A DNA stretch of 64,000 nt from Rhodobacter huangdaonensis (GCF_004022465.1 NZ_SAVA01000003.1:1-64000), one strand, 5' to 3'; shown: positions 14,010-23,423, counted from the first letter of the stretch. Program-made: numbers and translations. The notes: a model not told the origin generated them from the letters alone.

Positions 14010-16097
14010 TCAGAACGTCATCTGCATCGAGACATAGACCGTCCGCCCCGGCTCGTTGACCCGCGTCACCGTGGTGTCGAAGACGTTGCGCCGGCTCAGG
14101 TGCTGGGCATAGGTCTTGTCGAGGACGTTGTTGATGCCGCCGATCAGCCGGACATTCTCCCGCACCGCATAGCTGCCGAAGAGGTCAAGCGTCGCCCAGC
14201 CCGCGGTCTCGCCCGGGTCGATCTCGGCGTTGATCCGGTCCTGCCGCGTGGCCCAGTTCAGCCGCGCGCCCGCGTTCCACAGTGCCTCGTCCCAGACCGC
14301 GCTCAGGCTGCCCTCGAGCGGCGGGATCTGTGCCAGCGGCGCGTCGTCGCTGGTGTTCTGCCCGCGGGTCCAGGTCGCGTCGCCCGCGAAGGTCAGCTTG
14401 CCCATGGTGTAGCTGCCCGAGAGCTCGGCACCCGAAAGCGTCGCGCCGATGTTGCGATACTCGGTGCGGGTGCTGGTGCTGCCCATCATCGAGATCGTCA
14501 CCGTGTCCTGCAAGATGAAGTCGTCGACCCGGTCATAGAAGGCCGAGGCGTTCAGCGACCAGTTCTGCCGCGCCGCCTGCACCCCGATGTCGAGCTGGGT
14601 GTGCTTTTCGGGCGCGATGTCGGGGTTGCCGACCCAGGTCGGCGTGCCCATCGAGCCGCGCGCCATCGCGCGCTCGTTGGTATCGGCCGTGCGCACCGTC
14701 CGCGAGAGCCCGACGAAGGCCTTGGTGTCGGCGTCAAAGGCGTGCTCGAAGCGGATCAGCCCGCCGAAATTGTCCTCGGTGCGCGCCTTGTCATAGGTGG
14801 TGCCGTAGACCGCCGAGTAATAGTCGTTCGGCGTCACGCCGCGCACCGCGACATCGGCCTTCGCCGCATCGGCGCGCACATGGTCGAAGCGCAGCCCCAT
14901 CTTCAGCGTGTCGCGCGCGGTCAGCGCGGTCTCGGTCTGGGCGTAAAGCCCGGTCTGCGCGATCGTCACATCGGGCCAGGTCAGCGAGGACGGCGCATCG
15001 AAGTCGATCATCGCCGGCGTCATCGCCATGTAGCCCCAGGCGGTGCGGGCGTTCGACTGCGTGTCGATGCCGACCGTCGCCTTGGTGCGGCCGAACTCGA
15101 ACTTGCCCTCGAGCTTGCCGCCATGGGTGTTCGAGGTCGTCGGCGACACCATCGCCATGCCGGTGGGCACGCGCAGCGAATAGTTGTCCATCGTGTGATC
15201 GACGTTCGAACGGTAGAGCGCCCCCTCGATCCGCTTCAGCGGCCCGAAGTCGAGATCGACACCGCCGCGCAGGCGCAGGGTCTCGGTCTCGGACAGCGGG
15301 CTGTCCATGCCGGCGCCGGCAAATTCCACGTCCTCGGCGCGGTCCTTCTCGATATCGAGCGCCAGGTCGAGCCCGCCCTGCTTGTAGCCAAGCGTGACGC
15401 CCGCGCCTTTCTGCGTATAGGCCGAGCGCACGTCATTGCCCGCCCCGTCGGTGTAGTCGTCGGCGGTCTTGTACTCGCCCGAGGTCTCCAGATAGAAGCC
15501 GCGCCCGAGATCGAAGGCCACGCGGCCCGCAACCTCGCGGCCGGCGCCGTTCGACGTGCCGCCCAGCGTCAGCTCGCCGCTGACCCGCTTGCCGGCCTCG
15601 AAGCCCGGCGCATCGCGTTCAAGCCGGATCGTGCCTCCGGGCGCGCCCGGACCGTTCGTCACGCTGGAATAGCCCTTTTCGACGACGATCCGGTCGGCGC
15701 GGTAGAAGGCCGCGATCGAGGACGGCGGGTCCATCCGGTTCGGACAGCCGCCATAGGTGAAGGACCCGGCGTCGATCACGTTGAGCTGGTTCTTCGACAT
15801 GCCGCGCAGGATGATGTCGATGCCATGCCCGCCCATGCGCGAGCCCGAGATACCCGGGATCGAGGACAGCAGCGCGCCCCCGTCAAGCGCCGGCGGCGCC
15901 GACAGCGCGCCCGGGGCGACGGTGACCGTGGTGCCGTCCTGCTCGAGCGTCTTCGGCGCGACGATGATGGTGTCGAGCGCAAGCGGCGCGTCGGGCTTCG
16001 CCTCTTCGGCCAGGGCGGCGGGGGCAAAGGCAACGGGGGCGAGGCTGCCAAGCAGCAGCGCGGTCACGCCAAGGCGTGCCGGAAAGAAGATGTTCAT
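14010..16097 (-). CDS. TonB-dependent copper receptor (OprC/NosA type)
   Basis: 695 residues. Signal peptide about 1-30 (ends AALA), then an N-terminal plug and a beta-barrel ending in the aromatic QMTF terminus typical of outer-membrane proteins. The plug contains SFTYGGCPNRMDPPSS, hallmark of the TonB-copper receptor family (OprC of Pseudomonas, NosA). It imports copper across the outer membrane and may supply the copper enzymes encoded elsewhere in the window (cbb3 oxidase). A DUF2946 gene lies 84 bases upstream on the same strand, a common pairing. Substrate is inferred from family. Confidence 0.87.
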   Translation of the reverse strand: MNIFFPARLGVTALLLGSLAPVAFAPAALAEEAKPDAPLALDTIIVAPKTLEQDGTTVTVAPGALSAPPALDGGALLSSIPGISGSRMGGHGIDIILRGMSKNQLNVIDAGSFTYGGCPNRMDPPSSIAAFYRADRIVVEKGYSSVTNGPGAPGGTIRLERDAPGFEAGKRVSGELTLGGTSNGAGREVAGRVAFDLGRGFYLETSGEYKTADDYTDGAGNDVRSAYTQKGAGVTLGYKQGGLDLALDIEKDRAEDVEFAGAGMDSPLSETETLRLRGGVDLDFGPLKRIEGALYRSNVDHTMDNYSLRVPTGMAMVSPTTSNTHGGKLEGKFEFGRTKATVGIDTQSNARTAWGYMAMTPAMIDFDAPSSLTWPDVTIAQTGLYAQTETALTARDTLKMGLRFDHVRADAAKADVAVRGVTPNDYYSAVYGTTYDKARTEDNFGGLIRFEHAFDADTKAFVGLSRTVRTADTNERAMARGSMGTPTWVGNPDIAPEKHTQLDIGVQAARQNWSLNASAFYDRVDDFILQDTVTISMMGSTSTRTEYRNIGATLSGAELSGSYTMGKLTFAGDATWTRGQNTSDDAPLAQIPPLEGSLSAVWDEALWNAGARLNWATRQDRINAEIDPGETAGWATLDLFGSYAVRENVRLIGGINNVLDKTYAQHLSRRNVFDTTVTRVNEPGRTVYVSMQMTF

Positions 16098-16181
16098 GGG
16101 ATTTCAGACCTTGTGGAAACGGAGCGGGAGGCCACGGCGGGGCCGCGGCATCGTCTTGCCCGGGGCGACCGGGGCGGCGTT

Positions 16182-16589
16182 TCAGGTCAGGACGGGGGGC
16201 GCGCGGATCGCCCGGCTGTGATCGCGCGGCGCGCTTGCCGGCAGGCGCTGCGCCGGCAGCGGCAGTGCGGCGCGCTGCAGGCGGGCCTGGAAGGCAAGCT
16301 CGGGCGCAAAGCCCTGCGGCACGGCAAGGCCGAGCACGCAGAACGGACATTTCGGGCCGGACTGCTCGCCCCCCGACGCCGCATCGCGGGTCTTGCCGGT
16401 GGCAAGATCGATGACGACCCGGCTCAGCCCGGTGCCGTCGCACAGCTCGATCAGCACCTCGTTCGCAGCAAGATCGGGCGCCGCCCCGGCCGGCAGATAG
16501 GCCGAACCGACCTGCAGGCTCAGGACCAGCGCCAGAACCACGGCAAAGATGCCGTGGAACGCCGACCCTATGCGCTGCGCTGTTCTCAT
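16182..16589 (-). CDS. DUF2946-family protein, copper-associated
   Basis: 135 residues from the ATG at 16589, which has AGGTGAG nine bases upstream; an ATG three codons earlier (16598) abuts that site and is less likely. One N-terminal hydrophobic segment (FAVVLALVLSLQVGSAYL, signal or anchor), then a short domain with the CPFC motif typical of DUF2946. Proteins of this family recur beside TonB-copper receptors, as here. Function unknown; copper binding in the periplasm is the usual guess. Confidence 0.75.
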   Translation of the reverse strand: MRTAQRIGSAFHGIFAVVLALVLSLQVGSAYLPAGAAPDLAANEVLIELCDGTGLSRVVIDLATGKTRDAASGGEQSGPKCPFCVLGLAVPQGFAPELAFQARLQRAALPLPAQRLPASAPRDHSRAIRAPPVLT

Positions 16590-16778
16590 GACGCGCATCT
16601 CACCTGCGCTCACGAAAACGTCAAGCCCCGTGAGGCTGCGGCATTCCGCCCGCCGAAACCGCATCCCCGGGGCCAAGCACCGTGTGACCGTGCAAGGTCG
16701 CTGAGCAAACCGTCGTGTCTTATGGGGCAGATTTTGCCGTGCAGAATGGCTGACACGACCACAGGAAAGGTGTCGGAA

Positions 16779-17039
16779 ATGACCTCTTGGAAAGACCAAA
16801 TCCCCGGAGCGTTCGCCTTCTTTGCGGGGTTCCCCGGGCGCCCCGCGCCCTTCGGCCTGCATCCGCTGGATGCCGCCCGCGCCCGGAAGCTGATAAAAAG
16901 CCTGAAGAAGGAGGGCATCTGCTTCGAAGAAGCCGTGGCGGAAATCCGGCGCCAACTGATCGCCCATGGCACCGCCGGCGCGCAGCTGGAGCGGCACATG
17001 CAGCGGGTTTACGAAGTTCTTGGCCCGCGCCTGAGGTGA
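16779..17039 (+). CDS. Small conserved-looking protein of unknown function
   Basis: 86 residues from the ATG at 16779, preceded by AGGAAAGG at eight bases; an upstream in-frame ATG (16746) has no ribosome site. N-terminal aromatic/Gly stretch (GAFAFFAGFPGRPAPFG) and two predicted amphipathic helices (RARKLIKSLKKEGICFEEAV and HMQRVYEVLG). No family recognised. It diverges from the DUF2946 gene and is followed by a GNAT fragment. Confidence 0.6.
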   Translation: MTSWKDQIPGAFAFFAGFPGRPAPFGLHPLDAARARKLIKSLKKEGICFEEAVAEIRRQLIAHGTAGAQLERHMQRVYEVLGPRLR

Positions 17040-17113
17040 CGGCGGTGGGGGGCCTGGCCGCGCCCTCGCGCCGATGCACACGCGCCCTGCGCGATTGGGG
17101 TCGGGGCACGGGG

Positions 17114-17251
17114 CGGGTGAAGACACTGGTCAGCTACATCGATCCCGAGAATTTCCGCTCCCGCAGGCTGGCGGAACGTCTTGGCGCAAGGCTCGACCCG
17201 CAGGCTGCGCGGCCCGGACCCGATGATCTTGTGTACCGCCACTTCGGCTGA
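17114..17251 (+). pseudogene. C-terminal remnant of a GNAT acetyltransferase
   Basis: The reading frame encodes KTLVSYIDPENFRSRRLAE and then RLGA.., ending DLVYRHFG, which matches the extreme C-terminus of RimJ-type GNAT acetyltransferases (acetyl-CoA site and last strand). The rest of the domain is absent upstream, where the unknown small gene ends. A truncated relic. Confidence 0.6.
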
Positions 17252-17857
17252 TCCCCCCGCCGGACGGCCGCCCTCCTTGGCCTGATGTCCGCAGCCCGCC
17301 TCACCGCACGAAAGGCCGCTTGGCCCCGAAAATCATGAAGAGCGCTGTCAGGCCCCCCTTCCGATCTCCCGGCAGGGCCCGACCTGCGACCGCCCGTGCA
17401 ACAGACCTGCGCGCCGATGCTGGGCCACGGCTGGGGAGCTGGCGGTGATCGTCACCGTGTTGCCCCGCGCGGGTCTGCCTGGTCCGGATCGCCGTTGCGC
17501 CGTGCCAGCCGCGCGGGCAGCTTCTCGCCATAGGCCGCGCCTGTCACGGCGCCGACCTCCGGCCCCATCAGGCGTTCGGCCGCAAAGCCGATCATCTCGC
17601 GCAACAGATCGGCGCCAAGAGCAGAGCGCGGACAGGCGGCGGTGCGGCGTGACGGCCGCAGCATCGCCCGAAAGCAGCCGTTCACGCATGGTGCAGCGAT
17701 ATTCCAGCCTGCCATCGACGCGGAGGGCCGGGAAGCCGACACCGAAAAGATCCCCTCCCCCGACCGGCATGTTGGTTCAGGGACGGGGGGGGCGAATGAC
17801 CGTCCTGAGCTTCTTCAGCCTTGATCGAAATGCGGCGCGCCGAGCGGCCGATCGGCC
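17252..17857. other. Gene-poor decayed region
   Basis: 606 bases with no intact gene. The middle holds an IS256-type transposase remnant (17440-17622, minus); the flanks contain short open frames without recognisable domains. Together with the GNAT fragment this looks like an old insertion and deletion scar. Confidence 0.55.
17440..17622 (-). pseudogene. IS256/Mutator-family transposase remnant
   Basis: The minus-strand translation contains ADLLREMIGFAAERLMGPEV and then GAVTGAAYGEKLPARLARRNG, closely matching the N-terminal region of IS256-family transposases (LLREMIGFAAQRLMELEVE..TGAAHGE..). The frame then shifts; a TRAG fragment of the next segment appears in another frame. The catalytic core is missing, and I see no terminal repeats. 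Confidence 0.65.
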
Positions 17858-18286
17858 TTACCCCTCCTCCTTCACCACAATCAGCTGCGGCACGCCATCC
17901 GAGGTGCAGCGATGCGAGCGCCAGTTTTCGTTGATCGTTGCCCGGATCTGCTGGCGCAGGTTCGAGAAGCTCTCGAACCGGACCACATCGACCGGCTGAT
18001 CGAAGCGGATCTCGATCTGCCGGTGGGTCACCGGCCCCGACAGGCCGATGATCCTGCCGGTAAAGGGCTGGCCGAGATACCGGCCCCGGACCCGATCGCC
18101 AAGCGCCAGTTCGGCCGGCTCGTTGCGCTGCGCCAGCCGGGCATGGAGTGTGTTCCAGTCCTTGGCCCCATGCTGGCGGGCGATCAGCTCCAGTGCCTGT
18201 GCGTGGCTGACGGCGCTGCCCTGCGCCTGAAGGGCAGCGCGCAGGGCCTTTGCCTGAGCTTTCGCCTCATCGATGGTCATGGTCAT
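17858..18286 (-). CDS. Glyoxalase-superfamily-domain small protein
   Basis: 142 residues; ATG at 18286 with GGAGG at proper spacing, overlapping the MATE stop. The first 60 residues (AKALRAALQAQGSAVSHAQA, then LELIARQHGAKDWNTLHARL) match the short N-terminal module annotated as a glyoxalase superfamily domain; the rest forms a beta-rich tail (GDRVRGRYLGQPFTGRIIG) of unknown role. Probably cotranscribed with the MATE exporter. Enzymatic activity is not evident. Confidence 0.7.
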   Translation of the reverse strand: MTMTIDEAKAQAKALRAALQAQGSAVSHAQALELIARQHGAKDWNTLHARLAQRNEPAELALGDRVRGRYLGQPFTGRIIGLSGPVTHRQIEIRFDQPVDVVRFESFSNLRQQIRATINENWRSHRCTSDGVPQLIVVKEEG

Positions 18287-19665
18287 GCCGCATCCTCCAT
18301 ACTGAAACCGGGCACCGGAAGCAGGGTGGCGCGCCCGATCAGAAGCGCAAGCAGCAACATGGCCGCATCCGCCACCGGAAAGGCCAGCCAGATTCCCCGC
18401 ACCCCGACCCCGGCAGAGAGGCCGAGGATCAGCGCGGGCATCAGCAGCCACGGCTTGACCAATGTCAGCGCGGCCGTCCGCCGCGGCTGCCCGAGGGCCT
18501 GAAAATACATCGCCAGCACGAGGATCGGGCCGGAGATCGCGTAAAGTGCCAGCATCGGGCGGAGGATGAGCGCAACCGCCCCGATCACCCGCGGGTCCCC
18601 GCTGAACCAGCCGCCAACCGCCTGCCCGGCGAAGATCCCCGTCAGCATCACGGCAAGACACCACAGGAAAGCCGTCGCCATCGCCAGCCGCAGCGCAGCC
18701 ATGGCCCGGTCCGGCCGTCCGGCGCCGGCATTGTTGCCCGCGATGCCTTGCAGGGCGAGCGCGATCGCCATCTGCGGCAGGAAAGCAAGGCCCAGAAGCC
18801 GCGTAACCCCTCCGTAGGCCGCGACGTCAAGGGCATACTCTGCCGCGTGGCCGTGCAATGCCAACATGACGAGGCTCGCGACCAGGGCGATGCCGAGGAA
18901 GCTGAGGCACAGGGGCAAGCCGAGGACGAGGACCGCCCCCCAAGCCGCGCCCCAGCTTTCGCGGCGCAGGACCCGGAGCGGCAGCAGAGCCGTGCCGCGC
19001 GCTCGGATGCCGAGCGCCAGCACCAGACCAAGCGCCTGTGCCGTGACAGTGCCAAGGGCGGAGCCCGAAATCCCGAGATCGAGCACGACGATCCCAAGCC
19101 AGTTCGCCCCGATGTTGAAAAGGTTCACGCACACAGAAAACGCCGCAATCAGCCCTGCGCGCCCCTCGTTTCTCAACGCGTCGATGTGCAGGCCAAGCAG
19201 CAGATAGATCGGCGCGCCGCAGATCAGGATCGTCAGATAGTCCCGCGCCATTCCGGCAACCCGCGCATTTCCGGCGGCCATGGCATCGGTCAGCATCGCG
19301 CCGAAACCGAACCAGAGCGCCACAAGCAGCGCCGAAACCGCCAGCGCCAGCCCATGCGCCCCGGCAAAGACCCGCCCCGCCCCGCGCCGGTCCCCGGCCC
19401 CCAGATGCCGCGCCAGCAGGCTCGCCATGCCGCCGCCGACCAGCGTTGCAAGCGCGGCCAGCAACATCGCCACCGGAAAGGCGAGGCTGACTGCCGCCAG
19501 TGCCTCCGCCCCGATGAAGCGGCCGACAAAAACGCCGTCGACCAGATTCAGGATCCCGCCCATCGACATGACCACGGCCATGGGAAGGGCGTTTGAGAGA
19601 AACAGCCGCCCGATGGGGGCCGTCAGAAATGGATTCTCATGCGAGACTGCGTGCCCGAAAGACAT
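18283..19665 (-). CDS. MATE-family multidrug/cation antiporter
   Basis: 460 residues with about twelve hydrophobic helices in two similar halves, the MATE architecture; SNALPMAVVMSMGGILNLVD is the typical first helix. Expected to export drugs or cationic metabolites across the inner membrane using Na+ or H+. The start at 19665 has GAGGAGTGA. It overlaps the small downstream gene by four bases. Neither substrate nor regulator is visible. Confidence 0.88.
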   Translation of the reverse strand: MSFGHAVSHENPFLTAPIGRLFLSNALPMAVVMSMGGILNLVDGVFVGRFIGAEALAAVSLAFPVAMLLAALATLVGGGMASLLARHLGAGDRRGAGRVFAGAHGLALAVSALLVALWFGFGAMLTDAMAAGNARVAGMARDYLTILICGAPIYLLLGLHIDALRNEGRAGLIAAFSVCVNLFNIGANWLGIVVLDLGISGSALGTVTAQALGLVLALGIRARGTALLPLRVLRRESWGAAWGAVLVLGLPLCLSFLGIALVASLVMLALHGHAAEYALDVAAYGGVTRLLGLAFLPQMAIALALQGIAGNNAGAGRPDRAMAALRLAMATAFLWCLAVMLTGIFAGQAVGGWFSGDPRVIGAVALILRPMLALYAISGPILVLAMYFQALGQPRRTAALTLVKPWLLMPALILGLSAGVGVRGIWLAFPVADAAMLLLALLIGRATLLPVPGFSMEDAA

Positions 19666-20249
19666 CGCTCACTCCTCTTCAGAGGCATTTCAGGATGGAT
19701 GGGAGCCTGCATTGCCCACCGCGCGAAATGCTTCGAGGGTGAGATGTCGTCTTGTTCCGGGCTTCACCGTGACTTGCGTCCGCAGGCGGCAGGTGCCCGG
19801 CACCTGGTCCCGCAGGTAGCGCATCGGGGCGGGGCGGTCAAGCGCGTGCCATGGCAACGCCGGTGTGCTCGGGGATTGTCGGGATTTTCACCATGCCCTT
19901 TTGACAAGTTCGCAGGCCGGGCCCCCGCCCGGCGAAGGCAACGCCGACGGGAACCCCACAAGGCCTTTCCCCTCGCCCGTGCGTTCATCTGGAAGACATT
20001 TCCCGCCACTTGGTTGTCAAAATGGTGAAATTCGGCTAGGGAGAACAAGGTCGGTTCCTTCCGGCCCCGTTCCGCCTGCGCCCTCGGCGCGTTCTGGGCG
20101 GAGCATGTGAGCGATGCTTCGAGCGTCTCTCGTGACCCCATGCGCATCCTGCCACTTCATTCGGGGTCTCAATAATCCAGCGGGTCGTCGCGGGCAGCGC
20201 CGCGGCGGGTCTTCATTTGCGCTGCACAACGACGAAGGACATAATTGTC
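19666..20249. other. 584-base intergenic region with no recognised gene
   Basis: Divergent spacer between the MATE gene and the betaine ABC operon. Near 20030-20050 an AT-richer stretch (TTGTCA, 17 bases, TAGGGA) could be the promoter of the ABC operon, giving a leader of about 200 bases. A short minus-strand frame at 19690-19860 (DQVPGTCRLRTQVTVKPGTR) is unrecognised and looks like decayed coding sequence. Confidence 0.4.
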
Positions 20250-21254
20250 ATGACGAAGTTGGAGTTTTCTCTGCTCTTTTCGCTTTGCTTCGGCGCCGGC
20301 GCCGCCCCTGCCCTGGCCGATGAGGGCTCGTGCGGGGCTGTCTCGATCGCGGAAATGAACTGGGCCTCGGCAGGGGTCGCGGCCTGGGTCGACAAGATCA
20401 TCCTCGAGGAGGGCTATGGCTGCGACGTGACCCTCGTGACCGGGGACACGATGCCGACCTTTGCCTCGATGAATGAAAAGGGCGAACCCGACATCGCCCC
20501 GGAACTCTGGGCGAACGCCGTGAAGCTGGCGCTCGATGCGGCGGTCGCGGAAGACCGGATGGTGATCAGTGCAAACATCCTGACGGATGGCGGCGTCGAA
20601 GGCTGGTGGATCCCGCAATACCTTGCCGACGCCCATCCCGAGATCCGGACCGTCGAGGATGCGCTCAAGCATCCCGAGCTGTTCCCCGACCCCGAGGATC
20701 CGTCGAAAGGCGCCCTTTTCAACTGCCCGTCGGGGTGGAATTGCCAGGTCTCGACCGAGAACCTCTATCGCGCCTATGGTGCCGAGGCGAAGGGCTTCGA
20801 GCTGGTCGACACCGGCTCGGCCGCGGGGCTCGACGGCTCGATTGCCAATGCCTATGAACGCAAGCAGGGCTGGTTCGGCTATTACTGGGCGCCGACGGCG
20901 ATCCTCGGCAAATACCCGATGGCGCGGCTTGAGGCCGGGGTGCCGAACGACAAGGCCGCGTGGGATGCCTGCACCTCGCAACCCGATTGCCCGGATCCGA
21001 AGCCGAACGCCTACCCGACCTCGGACGTCTTCACCGTGGTGACCAAGGCGTTTTCCGAAAAGAACGCCGTGGCGATGGACTACCTGAAGGCCCGCAGCTG
21101 GTCGAATGACCTGGTCGGCAAATTCCTTGCCTGGCAGACCGACAACCAGGGCACCAACGAGGATACGGCCTATCATTTCCTCGAGACCTATCCGGATGTC
21201 TGGAAGGCCTGGGTCTCCCCCGAGGTGGCCGCAAAGGTCGAGGCGACGCTCTAA
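20250..21254 (+). CDS. Glycine betaine/proline-type ABC transporter substrate-binding protein
   Basis: 334 residues; the ATG at 20250 has GAAGGA ten bases upstream. Signal peptide about 1-24 (GAAPALADEG), then a mature OpuAC-type domain. Cysteines occur in pairs (CPSGWNC; CTSQPDC), likely disulfides in the periplasm. Aromatic residues in WWIPQYL and WFGYYWAP suit a cation-pi box for quaternary amines. First gene of an operon with permease and ATPase; a strong hairpin follows, a usual way to make the binding protein in excess. Ligand could be glycine betaine, proline or choline. Confidence 0.87.
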   Translation: MTKLEFSLLFSLCFGAGAAPALADEGSCGAVSIAEMNWASAGVAAWVDKIILEEGYGCDVTLVTGDTMPTFASMNEKGEPDIAPELWANAVKLALDAAVAEDRMVISANILTDGGVEGWWIPQYLADAHPEIRTVEDALKHPELFPDPEDPSKGALFNCPSGWNCQVSTENLYRAYGAEAKGFELVDTGSAAGLDGSIANAYERKQGWFGYYWAPTAILGKYPMARLEAGVPNDKAAWDACTSQPDCPDPKPNAYPTSDVFTVVTKAFSEKNAVAMDYLKARSWSNDLVGKFLAWQTDNQGTNEDTAYHFLETYPDVWKAWVSPEVAAKVEATL

Positions 21255-21273
21255 GCACGCCAGACCGGCAGCT

Positions 21274-21299
21274 GCGCGCGCGGGCATGACCGCGCGCGC
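21274..21299 (+). promoter_or_regulatory. Intercistronic hairpin after the binding-protein gene
   Basis: 10-bp stem GCGCGCGCGG/CCGCGCGCGC with loop GCATGA in the 97-base gap before the permease. It probably stabilises the upstream message or partly terminates transcription. Confidence 0.55.
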
Positions 21300-21351
21300 C
21301 TTCCCGTGCGGGGCGCGCGCCTCGCCGACATGAGACCAAAGGACATGATTA

Positions 21352-22263
21352 ATGGCATCATCCTGCTGGGGCCTGCCTGAAGCCCTGTGCGATTTCCCCT
21401 CCCTGTCGAGCAAAAGCCTGCGCCTGATGCGCAAGACAATCGACGACGGGTTCCGCGACCTCGTGCGCCAGTTCTCCGACCAGATCGACGCCGCAACGCG
21501 ACCATTGCAATGGTTTCTCAACACGCTCGAGAGCATCTTCACCGGGACGCCCTGGTTCGTGATGCTCGCGCTGATCCTCGCTGCCGTCTGGTTCGCCTCG
21601 CGCAGTGTGAAGATCGCCCTCGGCACCGGCGCCGCGCTGCTCGCGATCGGCTTTTTCGGGCTGTGGGAAGACACCATGACCACCTTGGCGATGGTGACCG
21701 TGGCGACGCTGATCTCGATCGTGCTCGGGTTGCCGATCGGCATTGTCGCGGCACGCTCCGACCGGGCACAGCGGATGATCATGCCGCTCCTCGACGTGAT
21801 GCAGACCCTGCCGAGCTTTGTCTACCTGATCCCGGTCGTGGTGATCTTCGGCATCGGCAAGGTGCCCGGGCTGATTGCCGTGGTGATCTACGCCACGCCG
21901 CCGATGATCCGGCTGACCAACCTCGGGATCCGGCTCGTCGACAAGGAGGTGATCGAGGCCGCGGACGCCTTCGGTTCCTCGCCCCGGCAGAAGCTGTGGA
22001 ATGTGCAGTTGCCGCTGGCGCTGCCGACGCTGATGACCGGCGTCAACCAGACCATCATGATGTCGCTCGCGATGGTTGTCGTGGCCTCGATGGTGGGCGT
22101 TGGCGGGCTGGGCAAGAACGTGCTTCAGGCGATCAACAACCAGTTCTTCACCATGGGCTTCCTGAACGGCTTTGCCCTCGTCGCCATCGCCATCTCCTTC
22201 GACCGGGCCTCGCAGGCCTTCGGCAAGAGACTTCAGAAACATGCGGAGGTGCTCGATGACTGA
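21352..22263 (+). CDS. Glycine betaine/proline-type ABC transporter permease
   Basis: 303 residues. A cytoplasmic N-terminal extension (about 65 residues) precedes six or so transmembrane helices with the BPD-transp-1 EAA loop (EVIEAADAFGSSPRQKLWNV), which docks the ATPase. Most similar in plan to ProW/OpuAB. It overlaps the ATPase gene by eight bases, so the two are coupled. Confidence 0.88.
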   Translation: MASSCWGLPEALCDFPSLSSKSLRLMRKTIDDGFRDLVRQFSDQIDAATRPLQWFLNTLESIFTGTPWFVMLALILAAVWFASRSVKIALGTGAALLAIGFFGLWEDTMTTLAMVTVATLISIVLGLPIGIVAARSDRAQRMIMPLLDVMQTLPSFVYLIPVVVIFGIGKVPGLIAVVIYATPPMIRLTNLGIRLVDKEVIEAADAFGSSPRQKLWNVQLPLALPTLMTGVNQTIMMSLAMVVVASMVGVGGLGKNVLQAINNQFFTMGFLNGFALVAIAISFDRASQAFGKRLQKHAEVLDD

Positions 22264-23329
22264 GACCGACCAGACCCAGACGCTCACCCCCGACGAGGAA
22301 GAGACCGTCCCGGGGATCTCGATCCGCAACCTCTACAAGATCTTCGGACCGGATCCGGCACGTTACGTCGCGGCGGTCCGCGACGGCATGACCAAGGCCG
22401 AGCTCAACCGCAAGCACCACCACTCGCTCGGCCTGCGCGACATCACCACCGACCTGCCGGCGGGCAAGATCTCGGTCATCATGGGGCTCTCGGGCTCGGG
22501 GAAGTCGACGCTGCTGCGCCATATCAACGGCCTCATTGCACCGACGGCGGGCGAAGTGCTGATTGATGGCGAAGACGTCGCGAAGATGTCGCCCGAGGCG
22601 CTGCGCGCGTTCCGCCGCCACAAGACCGCGATGGTGTTCCAGAACTTCGCGCTGCTGCCACATCGCACGGTTCTCGAAAATGCCGTCTACGGCCTCGACA
22701 TCCAGGGCGAGCCGCGCAGCAGCAGCACCGAAAAGGCGCGGCGCTGGATCGAACGGGTCGGGCTGAAGGGCTATGAGGACCGCTATCCCACACAGCTGTC
22801 CGGCGGCATGCGGCAACGGGTCGGGCTTGCCCGCGCGCTGACCAACGACGCGCCGATCCTGCTGATGGACGAGGCCTTCTCGGCCCTCGATCCGCTGATC
22901 CGGATGGACATGCAGTCAGTTCTGCTCGACATCCAGCAGGAGGTCTCGAAGACCATCGTCTTCATCACCCACGACCTCGACGAGGCGTTGCGGCTTGGCG
23001 ACAAGATCGTGATCCTGCGCGCGGGCGAGATCTCGCAGCAGGGCACCGGCGAGGAGATCGTGCTGCATCCGGCGAACGATTACGTGCGCGCCTTCGTGAA
23101 GGAGGTGAACCGCGGCCGGGTGGTGCGGCTGCGGTCGGTGACGCGCCCGAAGCCTGCCGGCGAGGACTGGCCCACGTTGCGGCTGCCCGGCACAACGACG
23201 CTTGAAGAGGCCGCGCACCAGCTGCTTGATGCCCCCGGCAGTCTGGCCACGGTCCTGGCGCGCAACGGCAGCGAGCGGGGTGTGGTCTCCATGGACGATG
23301 TCATGCGGGGGATGCTCGCTCAGGTCTGA
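22256..23329 (+). CDS. Glycine betaine/proline-type ABC transporter ATP-binding protein
   Basis: 357 residues. The ABC domain with Walker A GLSGSGKST, Q-loop FQNFALLPHRT, signature LSGGMRQRVGLARAL, Walker B ILLMDEAFSALD and H-loop FITHDLDEAL is of the ProV/OpuAA type, including the N-terminal NLYKIFG strand and HSLGLRDI. The C-terminus after residue about 275 is shorter than a full pair of CBS domains, so osmosensing by CBS may be reduced. Powers uptake through the adjacent permease. Confidence 0.9.
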   Translation: MTETDQTQTLTPDEEETVPGISIRNLYKIFGPDPARYVAAVRDGMTKAELNRKHHHSLGLRDITTDLPAGKISVIMGLSGSGKSTLLRHINGLIAPTAGEVLIDGEDVAKMSPEALRAFRRHKTAMVFQNFALLPHRTVLENAVYGLDIQGEPRSSSTEKARRWIERVGLKGYEDRYPTQLSGGMRQRVGLARALTNDAPILLMDEAFSALDPLIRMDMQSVLLDIQQEVSKTIVFITHDLDEALRLGDKIVILRAGEISQQGTGEEIVLHPANDYVRAFVKEVNRGRVVRLRSVTRPKPAGEDWPTLRLPGTTTLEEAAHQLLDAPGSLATVLARNGSERGVVSMDDVMRGMLAQV

Positions 23330-23350
23330 GCGTCGCTGCCACCGTGCCAA

Positions 23351-23387
23351 CGCCCGCCAGGATCTCAAGCAGGGTGACTGGCGGGCG
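23351..23387 (+). terminator. Hairpin after the betaine transporter operon
   Basis: Perfect 10-bp arms CGCCCGCCAG/CTGGCGGGCG with a 17-base loop, 21 bases after the ATPase stop; no U-run. Confidence 0.45.
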
Positions 23388-23423
23388 AGTTCAATCACAG
23401 AGCTGGGCGCCCGCGATGCTTTG

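Noticed and set aside
14100..17039. A 979-codon plus-strand frame reaching the small gene at 16779
   Set aside because: All but the last 86 codons are antisense to the copper receptor and DUF2946 genes; only the 3' end has a ribosome site and protein-like composition.
19690..19860. Short minus-strand ORF in the MATE/ABC spacer
   Set aside because: About 45-60 codons, no recognisable domain and no clear ribosome site; listed only within the spacer description.
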